DNA from: Chryseobacterium sp. T16E-39
GTDB lineage: Bacteria; Bacteroidota; Bacteroidia; Flavobacteriales; Weeksellaceae
Length of the DNA stretch: 64,000 nucleotides
Direction: 5' to 3'
Assembly: GCF_002216065.1 (NCBI RefSeq)
Contig: NZ_CP022282.1
Coordinates: forward strand, 310,001 to 374,000
Below the pieces are notes generated by a model that was not told the DNA's origin, made no database searches, and saw nothing but the letters and a program-made list of their open reading frames with translations. This document shows, one piece after another, positions 8,242 to 16,118 of the stretch (within the stretch, counting starts at the first letter, position 1; each line of letters begins with the position of its first letter). The translations under genes and the position numbers were made by a program.

Positions 8242-8658
8242 ATGAAACGTACAGCAAAAGCACATTGGAGTGGCAATGCAAAAGAAGGAAAAGGTGAACT
8301 GACAACACAGAGTGGAATCTTAAACAAAACGAATTATAGCTTTAAAACAAGATTTGTAGGGGAGGAGCAGGGAACAAATCCGGAGGAATTACTTGCGGCT
8401 GCTCATGCAGGTTGTTTTACAATGGCAGTAAGTTTTGCATTAACAGAAAAGGGAATGCAAGCTATATCGCTGGAGACGGAAGCTACCCTAACCATGGAGG
8501 GATTTGATATCACCGGGATACATCTTTCAATTACAGGTACTGTTCCAGGCATAAACCAAATTGATTTTGAAACGATTACGAAACTCGCTGAACAAAATTG
8601 CTTAATTTCTAAAGCGTTGCGAATTACGATCAGTTCTCAGGCTCATCTTGTTCTTTAA
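8242..8658 (+). CDS. OsmC family peroxiredoxin
   Basis: A 138-residue protein of the OsmC subfamily (organic-hydroperoxide reductases). The two redox Cys are seen in AHAGCFTMAVS (peroxidatic, about residue 57) and AEQNCLISKAL (resolving, about residue 117). NPEELLAAAHAGC is the family signature. No signal peptide, so cytoplasmic. It reduces organic peroxides with thiol or lipoyl reductants. It sits 244 bases upstream of an AraC regulator, and its promoter shares operator, -7 position and palindrome with the exported peroxiredoxin at 10035. That makes co-induction of both peroxidases likely. Confidence 0.92.
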   Translation: MKRTAKAHWSGNAKEGKGELTTQSGILNKTNYSFKTRFVGEEQGTNPEELLAAAHAGCFTMAVSFALTEKGMQAISLETEATLTMEGFDITGIHLSITGTVPGINQIDFETITKLAEQNCLISKALRITISSQAHLVL

Positions 8659-8902
8659 TTTGAAACACCTAAATAAAGAATCAATGGTCTTTATGAATTG
8701 AATAAATGCAATCTGAGGAGCAAACTGTAGTTTATACAGGAGCAGGTGGTATAAACAAATCTTGAAAAATCAATACCCCTCTTATTGCTATTTCATTCGT
8801 ATCCTGCATTTAAACAGATTTTAACAATTTCGCCGAAACCCTAAATTCTACATGGGTAAGAATCGTGAAAAATTCTTTGCGGACCAAATATATTTAACAA
8901 CT

Positions 8903-9754
8903 ATGGTAAACGACTATAAGAAGTATGAACTGTATGGTAAGCCGCTGCTACAGAAAATTGAACTGACAGCGCCTTTTAAATTTGATTTTCCTGTTGCTGA
9001 GCAGGCTTGTTTTCTATATGTGCTGGAAGGGGAGTTTCAATATCAACAGGATGATGAGGAGATCAATATACCTGCCAATTATGCGCTGTTCCTTAATTGC
9101 GTAAACTCCGGAAAGCAGATTCATAATGCCAGACCGCACCACCATTGCCGGATTGTTATTGTTACCTTTTATCCGGAAATTTTAAAGAAGATCTATGACC
9201 GGGAGCTGCCGCTGCTCTTACAGAGACCTACTAACCTCATTTCAAATCAATCAAACAAAAAATTAAATAACGACTTTCTGATCCAGAAGTATGTGGAAGG
9301 TCTGCTTTTCTATTTTGAAAACCCCTCGCTTGTCAATGACGATATTCTGGTTCTTAAACTTAAAGAAATCATACTTTTACTGGCGCAGTCCCAAAGTGCG
9401 GAATCGGTTCAACTGATCCTGTCACAGCTATTTTCACCTACTTCATATTCGTTTAAACAGATTATTGAAGCCAACTTATTCTCCCAGCTCAGCATTGACC
9501 AGCTGGCTGCACAGAATAATCTCAGTGTATCCTCATTTAAAAGAGAGTTTAGCAAATTATACAATGATACACCAGCTAATTATATTAAGAACAAAAGACT
9601 GGAAAAGGCCGCTGAATTACTGACGGTTTCAGATCAGCGTATTACAGATATAGCTTATGAATGCGGGTTTAATGATCTGGGCACTTTTACAAAGAGCTTT
9701 GGCGATAAATATCATCTTACGCCAACAAGCTATCGCCAGGAACAAAAAAGATAA
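8903..9754 (+). CDS. AraC family transcriptional regulator (paralog of 40648-41511)
   Basis: A 283-residue regulator with an N-terminal cupin-like sensing half and a C-terminal AraC double HTH (LSIDQLAAQNNLSVSSFKREF and ITDIAYECGFNDLGTFTKSF). I chose the ATG at 8903 (MVNDYKKYELYGK) over the one at 8852 because the paralog at 41511 starts at the matching residue. The two proteins are alike from end to end (for example TEQACFLYVLKGEFQYQ versus AEQACFLYVLEGEFQYQ). Position between the OsmC and PrxQ genes suggests it activates both through the 21-bp-period repeats; that assignment is inference. Confidence 0.9.
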   Translation: MVNDYKKYELYGKPLLQKIELTAPFKFDFPVAEQACFLYVLEGEFQYQQDDEEINIPANYALFLNCVNSGKQIHNARPHHHCRIVIVTFYPEILKKIYDRELPLLLQRPTNLISNQSNKKLNNDFLIQKYVEGLLFYFENPSLVNDDILVLKLKEIILLLAQSQSAESVQLILSQLFSPTSYSFKQIIEANLFSQLSIDQLAAQNNLSVSSFKREFSKLYNDTPANYIKNKRLEKAAELLTVSDQRITDIAYECGFNDLGTFTKSFGDKYHLTPTSYRQEQKR

Positions 9755-9930
9755 ATCGCGGATTCGGGTACTTGTTTTCCCTGCAATTGTAGGTTTGCAT
9801 TAGCAATCATGATTTCTCATGATCTTTCCACCAGAGACATGTAAGATATACCTATGTCCGGTTAAAGTATTATCGCAAAAAAAATCACGGACAACTCTCT
9901 CATTATTAATGCGATCCTTCGCTTCAGTAT

Positions 9931-10012
9931 GAGCTAAATAACCAAAATATTGGTCTAAAATAGAAACTTCTTCTTTTGGTAAAATCGGAATTTTACAGTG
10001 TCAATATCGACA
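9931..10012 (+). promoter_or_regulatory. PrxQ promoter: AraC-type operator, -7 region and palindrome (site 3 of 4)
   Basis: Half-sites at 9931 (GAGCTA) and 9952 (GGTCTA), 21 apart; -7-equivalent GAATTTTA at 9988-9995 (weak match); palindrome TGTCAATATCGACA at 9999-10012. The reverse complement of the palindrome differs from the OsmC one at a single position. All spacings equal those of the OsmC promoter. Confidence 0.6.
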
Positions 10013-10034
10013 GACAATTTAAAACATTACAAGT

Positions 10035-10580
10035 ATGGTAAGATTTAAAAAGAGTAACCTTATTTTATTAATGGTTATGTTCTTAATGACATTAGGTAGC
10101 GTGCGAGTGCATGCTCAAAAAACCCTGGACAAAGGTGATAGAGTTCCTATGTTCACCCTAAAAAATCAGGACGGTAAAGATGTTCAGTTATTAAAGTACA
10201 TTGGGAAAAAGAAAATCGTGATTTTCTTCTATCCGATGGATGAAAGCCCTGTATGTACCAAAGAAGCATGTGCCTTCCGTGATTCCTATGAAACCTACAA
10301 AGATGCAAATGCTGTTGTTATGGGAATCAACAAAGGAACAGTAGAAAGCCATAAGGCATTCCAAACGAAGGAACACTTGCCTTTTGATTTATTGAGTGAT
10401 CCTAATAATAAGGTACTTGACCTGTTTGGTATTAAGGAAGAGGATCTTGGTAATATGGTATTGAGCGGAAGAGAAACATTTGTAATCGGCCTGGACGGAA
10501 AAATTGTATATAGATTTCGTGATTTCATGAAGGGAGATGAGCATTCAAAACAAGTTCTGTCTTATTTGAATAGTAAATAA
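10035..10580 (+). CDS. Exported PrxQ/Bcp-type peroxiredoxin
   Basis: A 181-residue thioredoxin-fold peroxidase of the Bcp/PrxQ class. A signal peptide ends at VHAQ (about residue 28). The active site reads PMDESPVCTKEACAFRD: the peroxidatic Cys and, five residues later, the resolving Cys, as in atypical 2-Cys PrxQ. Export puts it in the periplasm, where it would reduce H2O2 or alkyl peroxides using a thioredoxin-like donor such as the next gene. It has its own regulated promoter and heads the repair cluster 10035-14411. Confidence 0.9.
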   Translation: MVRFKKSNLILLMVMFLMTLGSVRVHAQKTLDKGDRVPMFTLKNQDGKDVQLLKYIGKKKIVIFFYPMDESPVCTKEACAFRDSYETYKDANAVVMGINKGTVESHKAFQTKEHLPFDLLSDPNNKVLDLFGIKEEDLGNMVLSGRETFVIGLDGKIVYRFRDFMKGDEHSKQVLSYLNSK

Positions 10581-10618
10581 GTTTTGTTCGCTGCTTAAAT
10601 AATACTTATTGGTGATAA

Positions 10619-10646
10619 GGAGGAGCCTTACAATTGCAGCTCCTCT
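10619..10646 (+). promoter_or_regulatory. Intercistronic hairpin between PrxQ and thioredoxin genes
   Basis: GAGGAGC (10620-10626) and GCTCCTC (10639-10645) pair around a 12-base loop, with further A-T pairing outside. It is followed by TTATTGCCC, not a T-run, so it may be an mRNA processing or partial-termination element rather than a full terminator. Confidence 0.4.
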
Positions 10647-10694
10647 TATTGCCCAATGATCACAAATTTTATTCAATGATTTATCAATTTTGTT

Positions 10695-11144
10695 ATGAGA
10701 AATTTAAAAATTAATTCATCTATAGCGCTCTTTTGTTTTGTATTGTCTTCTGCATTTTCACTACATGTGAAGGCACAGCAAAAACAGAATATACAGGAAA
10801 TAAAATTCAGTACTACTGATTACCAACACGTGGTGGCCTTAGCCAAAGCAAGTAGAAAAAAAATCTTTGTAGATGCTTATGCAACTTGGTGTGCCCCTTG
10901 TAAAGAACTTCAAAAAGTGACCTTCAAAGATGCTAAGGCTGCAAACTATTTTAATAAGAATTTTATCAATATCAGTATTGATGTCGAGAAAGGTGAGGGC
11001 GTTAAACTGGCTAAGAAATGGGGAGTGTCTGGTCTGCCTACATTACTTATTCTTGATTACAATGGAAATGTAATAGACAGTCATACTGGTTATGTTGATG
11101 GAAATGGCCTGGTAGAGTTTGCAAAGGATGCGTCTGTTCGGTAA
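10695..11144 (+). CDS. Exported thioredoxin family protein
   Basis: A 149-residue protein with signal peptide (cleavage after HVKAQ, about residue 28) and a thioredoxin fold with active site ATWCAPCKE and a cis-Pro segment SGLPTLL. It is probably a periplasmic disulfide reductase that recycles PrxQ and the Msr enzymes encoded alongside, itself reduced by the DsbD at 12504. The next coding start (11164) is 19 bases beyond its stop, so the Trx-MsrA-MsrB genes look like one transcript. Confidence 0.9.
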   Translation: MRNLKINSSIALFCFVLSSAFSLHVKAQQKQNIQEIKFSTTDYQHVVALAKASRKKIFVDAYATWCAPCKELQKVTFKDAKAANYFNKNFINISIDVEKGEGVKLAKKWGVSGLPTLLILDYNGNVIDSHTGYVDGNGLVEFAKDASVR

Positions 11145-11163
11145 TACAAAAAATATCATGTCA

Positions 11164-11802
11164 ATGAAAAATTTCTTACTAGTAGTATTCAGTTTGTTGT
11201 CTCTTGTCGCATTTTCGGCGCATGATCTTAAAATGATTGAGGTAGAGGATAATCTGAAGCCGACAAATAAATTAGATACGGTGACTTTTGCCAGTGGGTG
11301 TTTTTGGTGTATTGAAGCTAAATTTTCACAACTGAAAGGCGTTCAGAAGGTAATCACAGGATATACAGGTGGCCACGTTAAAAACCCAACCTATAAAGAG
11401 GTCTGTAAAGGGACTACAGGACATGCAGAAGCTGCAGATATAATATATGATTCCACAATAATTTCTTATGATGAACTCCTTGAAGCGTTCTTTTTGTCAC
11501 ACGACCCAACGCAACTGAACCGTCAGGGAAATGATATCGGCACCCAATATCGCTCTGCAATTTTCTATCATAATGAGGAGCAGAGAAAAAAAGCACAATA
11601 TTATATTGAAAAATTGACTGAACAACGGGTTTATCCAACTGTTATTGTAACTGAGGTAGAGCCTTTTACGATCTTCTATATAGCAGAGAGCTACCATCAG
11701 CAATATTATAAGCAAAATCCCAATCAGGGGTATTGCCGATTTGTCATCCAGCCTGAACTGGAGAAATTTAAAAAAATATTTAAAAATAAGCTTAAATCCT
11801 AA
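11164..11802 (+). CDS. msrA: Peptide-methionine (S)-S-oxide reductase, exported
   Basis: About 212 residues from the ATG at 11164, which gives a clean signal peptide (MKNFLLVVFSLLSLVAFSAH); an earlier ATG at 11119 lies inside the thioredoxin gene and is less likely. The MsrA signature ASGCFWCIEAKF holds the catalytic Cys, followed by GYTGGHVKNPTYKEVCKGTTGHAEA and GTQYRSAIF. It reduces S-methionine sulfoxide in proteins. The signal peptide indicates repair of envelope proteins. Eleven-base coding gap to msrB. Confidence 0.94.
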   Translation: MKNFLLVVFSLLSLVAFSAHDLKMIEVEDNLKPTNKLDTVTFASGCFWCIEAKFSQLKGVQKVITGYTGGHVKNPTYKEVCKGTTGHAEAADIIYDSTIISYDELLEAFFLSHDPTQLNRQGNDIGTQYRSAIFYHNEEQRKKAQYYIEKLTEQRVYPTVIVTEVEPFTIFYIAESYHQQYYKQNPNQGYCRFVIQPELEKFKKIFKNKLKS

Positions 11803-11812
11803 TGTAAGAACA

Positions 11813-12337
11813 ATGAAGAATCTCATTTTTAGCTTTATACTCATGCTGATTGGCGGAAGCATATATGGTCAGAATTTAAAATCAGATCAGGGGCATGAAC
11901 ATAATCCCTATTATTCAACTGTTGATACAACTAAGCTGAAGGTATCCGACGCTGAGTGGAAAAAAGTGTTACCTAAAAATTTATATCTGGTTGCCCGGGA
12001 AAAAAATACGGAAATGCCTTTTACAGGTAAATATTGGAAGAGTAAAACAAAAGGAACATATTATTGTGCTGCCTGTGGGAATTTACTGTTCCGTTCAGAT
12101 GCCAAGTTTGCCAGTAGCTGCGGATGGCCAAGTTTTTATGAACCATTACGCCCAAATAGTGTAGAATATCATGAAGATCACTCCCATGAAATGGATCGCA
12201 CGGAAGTGCTATGTGGCCGTTGCGGCGCTCACTTGGGACATATTTTTAATGACGGACCTGCGCCTACCTACAAAAGGTTCTGTATGAATTCTGTCTCTCT
12301 TGACTTTCAGCCCGATAAAACGGACAAAACAAAATAG
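11813..12337 (+). CDS. msrB: Peptide-methionine (R)-S-oxide reductase, exported
   Basis: 174 residues from the ATG at 11813, chosen because it yields a signal peptide (MKNLIFSFILMLIGGSIYGQ); the frame opens earlier inside msrA. Two CxxC zinc motifs (CAAC, CGRC), GWPSF, and catalytic Cys in RFCMNSVSL identify MsrB. It complements MsrA by reducing the R-epimer of methionine sulfoxide. Tightly linked to msrA, as expected for an envelope repair unit. Confidence 0.94.
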   Translation: MKNLIFSFILMLIGGSIYGQNLKSDQGHEHNPYYSTVDTTKLKVSDAEWKKVLPKNLYLVAREKNTEMPFTGKYWKSKTKGTYYCAACGNLLFRSDAKFASSCGWPSFYEPLRPNSVEYHEDHSHEMDRTEVLCGRCGAHLGHIFNDGPAPTYKRFCMNSVSLDFQPDKTDKTK

Positions 12338-12503
12338 ACTATTTTAAAACGGGTATGGGACATTGCTCCTTTTGTTCTGCTGCATTGGAGATCAGTTTTT
12401 CTAATGAGACTCCAACAACCGCCTTTCATTTACGGGCTAACGGATTTCCTATTGTAGCATAAGGTTTACTTATAAACCATTTCTCTAATTTATTCAATTT
12501 AAT

Positions 12504-14411
12504 ATGTTATCTAAGAAATTTTCACGTATCATAATGGTATTTATCTTATTTTCTATTGGTATAATAGAGGTAAATGCACAAATAAAAGATAATCCGGTAA
12601 AATGGAAATCATCCATAGAACAGCTAACGGGCGACACGCTTCAAATCAAGTTTACTGCCATGATAGAAAAAGGCTGGCATATCAACAGCCAGTTTAACAA
12701 GATGAATGATGGACCACTGCCCACCACATTTGATATTTCTGCATCTGAACAATATGCCTTGGCAGGAGGGGTGATTGAACCTAAGCCGCTTGAGCGCATC
12801 GAAGAAGCTTTTGATAATCAGAAGTTATATTACTTTGAAAATGAGGTCAGCTTTTTTCAGAAAATCGTGCCTAAAACAAAGGGTGATATTGTGGTAAAAA
12901 CAGTTGTGAGCTATATGTCCTGTGGAAGTACGATGTGCCTGCCGCCTGAAACAGAAGAAGTAACGTTGCGTTATAAAGTGCCGGATCTAACCCAGACTCC
13001 TGCTCAAAAAGAGAGCAGTCTCCTGTGGATTTTTTTAGGCGGCTTTTTAGGTGGCTTTTTAGCACTTCTTACCCCTTGTGTCTTTTCGATGATCCCTTTA
13101 ACTGTAAGTTATTTTACAAAAAATGGAGGTATGAAAAAAGCTGTGCTTTATGCGGTATCTATTGTTATTATCTATGTAGCACTTGGACTCAGTGTCACAC
13201 TGACCTTAGGACCTGATGCTTTGAATGCTCTGGCGAGCAATGGAATTGTAAATTTTATTTTCTTTTTGATTTTCGTGGTATTTGCCATTTCATTTCTAGG
13301 TGCATTTGAAATTACATTACCAAACTCATGGCTGAACAAATCAGATAAAATGTCCGATAAGGGAGGGCTGATAGGGATATTTTTCATGGCATTTACGCTC
13401 GCATTGGTATCTTTTTCATGTACAGGACCTATTATAGGGAGTTTGCTGGTACAGGCAGCCGTAAGTGGGAATGTTATCGGCCCCGCAGTTGGGATGTTTG
13501 GGTTTGCGCTGGCGCTCTCCATTCCATTCCTGCTTTTAGCAGCCTTTCCGAGCATGCTCAAAAAGTTACCGCGGTCAGGCAGCTGGCTTGGCAGGGTAAA
13601 GGTAGTACTAGGTTTTCTGGAACTGGCATTGGCCCTGAAATTTCTGTCCACATTTGACCTGGTGTACCAGCTTGGTCTTTTACAGCGAGAACTATTTATT
13701 GCCATCTGGATTGTCATCTTTCTATTATTAGGTTTTTATGTCATTGGTAAACTAAAAATCGACGATGAAGAAAGCATATCAAAAGTGGCTATAAGTGCTT
13801 TGATTCCATCTATTTTTATTTTTAGCTTTGTGGTTTACCTTATTCCCGGCTTATGGGGGGCACCTTTAAAACTGGTCAGTGGTTTCTTGCCACCTTCTTT
13901 TTACAAAGAATGGAATCAGGAAAAAACATCGACAGTATCCCATGACCCGCAAAAGACTGTAAAACATGCACAGAGTTGTCCTCTGAATCTAAACTGTTTT
14001 CATGATTATGATGAGGGTGTGGCATATGCCAAAACAGTTGGTAAACCTGTTTTATTGGACTTTACTGGCTGGAGCTGTGTCAATTGCCGAAAGATGGAAG
14101 ATAATGTGTGGAGTGCACCTGAAGTTTTGGAGATGTTAAGTAATGATTATGTCGTGATATCGCTGTATGTTGACGATACGACCGTTCTTCCTGAAAAGCA
14201 GCAGACAACCTCAAAAATAACAGGAAAGAAAATAAAGACCTTAGGAAATAAATGGAGCGATTTTCAGACTGCCCGGTTTCAGACGAATTCACAGCCCTAC
14301 TATGTTGTTGTAGATCCCAATGGCAAACAACTGGCTGAACCAATCGCCTACGAGCCTGATGTGAAAAAATATACCCATTTTTTACAATCGGGGATTGAGG
14401 GCAATAAGTAA
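12504..14411 (+). CDS. dsbD: DsbD-type thiol:disulfide interchange protein
   Basis: 635 residues with all three DsbD parts: a signal peptide (to about residue 26) and N-terminal domain with Cys pair SYMSCGSTMC (about 138-145); an eight-helix membrane core with TPCVFSMIPL and SFSCTGPIIGS holding the two membrane Cys; and a C-terminal thioredoxin domain with WSCVNCRKM (about 525-528). DsbD moves electrons from cytoplasmic thioredoxin across the inner membrane to periplasmic partners. Following PrxQ, Trx, MsrA and MsrB, it is the evident electron source for that set. The 166-base gap upstream may hold its own promoter. Confidence 0.93.
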   Translation: MLSKKFSRIIMVFILFSIGIIEVNAQIKDNPVKWKSSIEQLTGDTLQIKFTAMIEKGWHINSQFNKMNDGPLPTTFDISASEQYALAGGVIEPKPLERIEEAFDNQKLYYFENEVSFFQKIVPKTKGDIVVKTVVSYMSCGSTMCLPPETEEVTLRYKVPDLTQTPAQKESSLLWIFLGGFLGGFLALLTPCVFSMIPLTVSYFTKNGGMKKAVLYAVSIVIIYVALGLSVTLTLGPDALNALASNGIVNFIFFLIFVVFAISFLGAFEITLPNSWLNKSDKMSDKGGLIGIFFMAFTLALVSFSCTGPIIGSLLVQAAVSGNVIGPAVGMFGFALALSIPFLLLAAFPSMLKKLPRSGSWLGRVKVVLGFLELALALKFLSTFDLVYQLGLLQRELFIAIWIVIFLLLGFYVIGKLKIDDEESISKVAISALIPSIFIFSFVVYLIPGLWGAPLKLVSGFLPPSFYKEWNQEKTSTVSHDPQKTVKHAQSCPLNLNCFHDYDEGVAYAKTVGKPVLLDFTGWSCVNCRKMEDNVWSAPEVLEMLSNDYVVISLYVDDTTVLPEKQQTTSKITGKKIKTLGNKWSDFQTARFQTNSQPYYVVVDPNGKQLAEPIAYEPDVKKYTHFLQSGIEGNK

Positions 14412-14602
14412 AGATGTTTTACATAAGTCAGGTTTGGCAATTGTATGTAAGATAGTGTATTACTTTTTGTTTTTCTGGTTAAAAAAGAAACGGATTTTTG
14501 CAGGAAAATTATATACTTGAGAGTAAATTGAACCTATAAATAAGATGCCATTCAGTATTTACAAATGGTAATAGCATTACTAGATATGATAATTGTATGA
14601 TC

Positions 14603-14950
14603 TCACAGCTTCAGTAATTTTTGCAGCTCATTTCTATGTTCTTCTCCCCACTTTGCTGTTGACATAATCACCGGTATCAGACTTTCACCCAAAGCAGTAA
14701 GTTGATATTCCACTTTTAATGGGAACCCATCATAAATTTGTTTTTTGATTAATCCATGATCGATCAATTGATTAAGCTGGTTATCCAGCACCCTTCTTGT
14801 CGCATCAGGGATTTTACGATGAAGTTCTCCGGGACGTTTGATTCCAGAATATATTGACCAAAGCAAATTTATTTTCCATTTTCCTTGAATCACTTCTAAG
14901 AATAAATGCAATCCACAGTCCAAGTTTATAGGTAGTTTCTTTTCGTACAT
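14603..14950 (-). CDS. HxlR family transcriptional regulator
   Basis: 115 residues from the ATG at 14950 (MYEKKLPINLDCGLHLFLEV); an ORF start at 14989 adds a hydrophobic stretch not typical of the family. The winged-helix pattern GKWKINLLWSIYSGIKRPGELHRKI - VLDNQLNQLIDHGLIKK - EYQLTALGESLIPV is characteristic of HxlR proteins, many of which sense electrophiles or redox state. The early Cys (CGLH) sits where HxlR/YodB-type sensors often have theirs. It is divergent from an aldo/keto reductase 103 bases away, its likely target. Confidence 0.88.
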   Translation of the reverse strand: MYEKKLPINLDCGLHLFLEVIQGKWKINLLWSIYSGIKRPGELHRKIPDATRRVLDNQLNQLIDHGLIKKQIYDGFPLKVEYQLTALGESLIPVIMSTAKWGEEHRNELQKLLKL

Positions 14951-15001
14951 CGTAACAGCTATTAAAAAACAAAAAAGAGGTATAGACAAATTTATCCGTA
15001 A

Positions 15002-15032
15002 TTGACACAGCTATATTTTGCAATTAACTTTG
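15002..15032 (+). promoter_or_regulatory. Bacteroidota promoter for the aldo/keto reductase
   Basis: TTG at 15002-15004, a 20-base spacer, and TAACTTTG at 15025-15032 match the -33/-7 consensus (TTG ... TAnnTTTG). The -7 element is 21 bases before the ATG. Confidence 0.7.
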
Positions 15033-15053
15033 CAATAAAATAAAAGTAAAAGT

Positions 15054-16028
15054 ATGAAATTTAAGTTATTTGGAGCGAATAACGGTCTTTATGCCAGTGA
15101 AATTATATTGGGCGCGGCCAATTTCGGAACAAGAAAAGGATACGGAGCAGATCCTGAGGAGTCGAAAAAAATTTTAACGGCATACGCGGATGCAGGCGGG
15201 AATTTTATAGATATATCAGATTTGTACCAGTTTGGTGAAGCAGAGGAAATTGTAGGTGATTTTATACAAGGAAGCAGAAGCAACTATATCATCTGTACAA
15301 AATATACCAAAAGCAGTGATCCCAATCCAGCAATAAGTAATTCCGGAAATAATCGTAAATCAATGCGCCAGGCAGTAGAACAAAGCCTAAAACGATTAAA
15401 GACCGATTATATTGATATTTATATGCCTCATTTTGATGATGGTGTGACGCCAATAGATGAAATAGTTATGGGCCTTGATGATTTAGTAAGAGAAGGGAAA
15501 ATATTGTATACAGGACTGACTAATTTTCCAGCATGGAAGGCTTCTTCCATAGCTACTTCAACTAAATTGACTGCGCTACAGATTGAATATAATTTACTGC
15601 AACGCACAGCGGACCGTGAATTAATCCCAATGGCAGAGGAATTTGGATTAGGGGTTATGATGTATTCTCCGTTGGCAGGTGGACTGCTTACAGGAAAATA
15701 TAGAAATGGGGAATCGGGCCGGATCAGCCTTTCTTCCCAATCTGGCTACAATGAAGATCAGAAAACAAAAGAAATCATTGATGAACTGTTAGATATTTCC
15801 AATAAATATAATGCTACTCCCGGGCAGATTGCATTTGCATGGAACTTATCCAAAAATGCATTTCCGTTGCTTGGAGCTCGAAATATCACCCAATTCGAAG
15901 AAAGTATTGGTGCCTCTGGCATCTCGTTAACGGCGGAAGAAATCACAAAACTAGATACTTTAAGTTCAATTACTTTAGGCTACCCGCATGAATTGCTTCA
16001 TACTGTCCGGGGAGTAAAAACTAAATAG
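15054..16028 (+). CDS. Aldo/keto reductase
   Basis: A 324-residue AKR with the (beta/alpha)8 pattern. The catalytic tetrad is visible: Asp and Tyr in FIDISDLYQFGEAE (about residues 53-58), Lys in ICTKYT (about 83) and His in IYMPHFDD (about 125). NADPH-binding segments are LLGARNITQFEES near the C-terminus. It reduces aldehydes or ketones with NADPH. A consensus promoter and a divergent HxlR regulator suggest induction by carbonyl or quinone stress; the substrate cannot be told. Confidence 0.9.
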   Translation: MKFKLFGANNGLYASEIILGAANFGTRKGYGADPEESKKILTAYADAGGNFIDISDLYQFGEAEEIVGDFIQGSRSNYIICTKYTKSSDPNPAISNSGNNRKSMRQAVEQSLKRLKTDYIDIYMPHFDDGVTPIDEIVMGLDDLVREGKILYTGLTNFPAWKASSIATSTKLTALQIEYNLLQRTADRELIPMAEEFGLGVMMYSPLAGGLLTGKYRNGESGRISLSSQSGYNEDQKTKEIIDELLDISNKYNATPGQIAFAWNLSKNAFPLLGARNITQFEESIGASGISLTAEEITKLDTLSSITLGYPHELLHTVRGVKTK

Positions 16029-16118
16029 ACACATTATATTGCAAAATTGAACTTTTATCCTTTACTGATATTTGGAAATTATAATAATGGTAAAGCAACA
16101 TATGAGATGTGAGAAACT

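Noticed and set aside
12871..14343. Several out-of-frame ORFs within dsbD, including one of 181 codons on the minus strand
   Set aside because: The plus frame encodes a full DsbD with all catalytic Cys; the opposite frames have no family signature.
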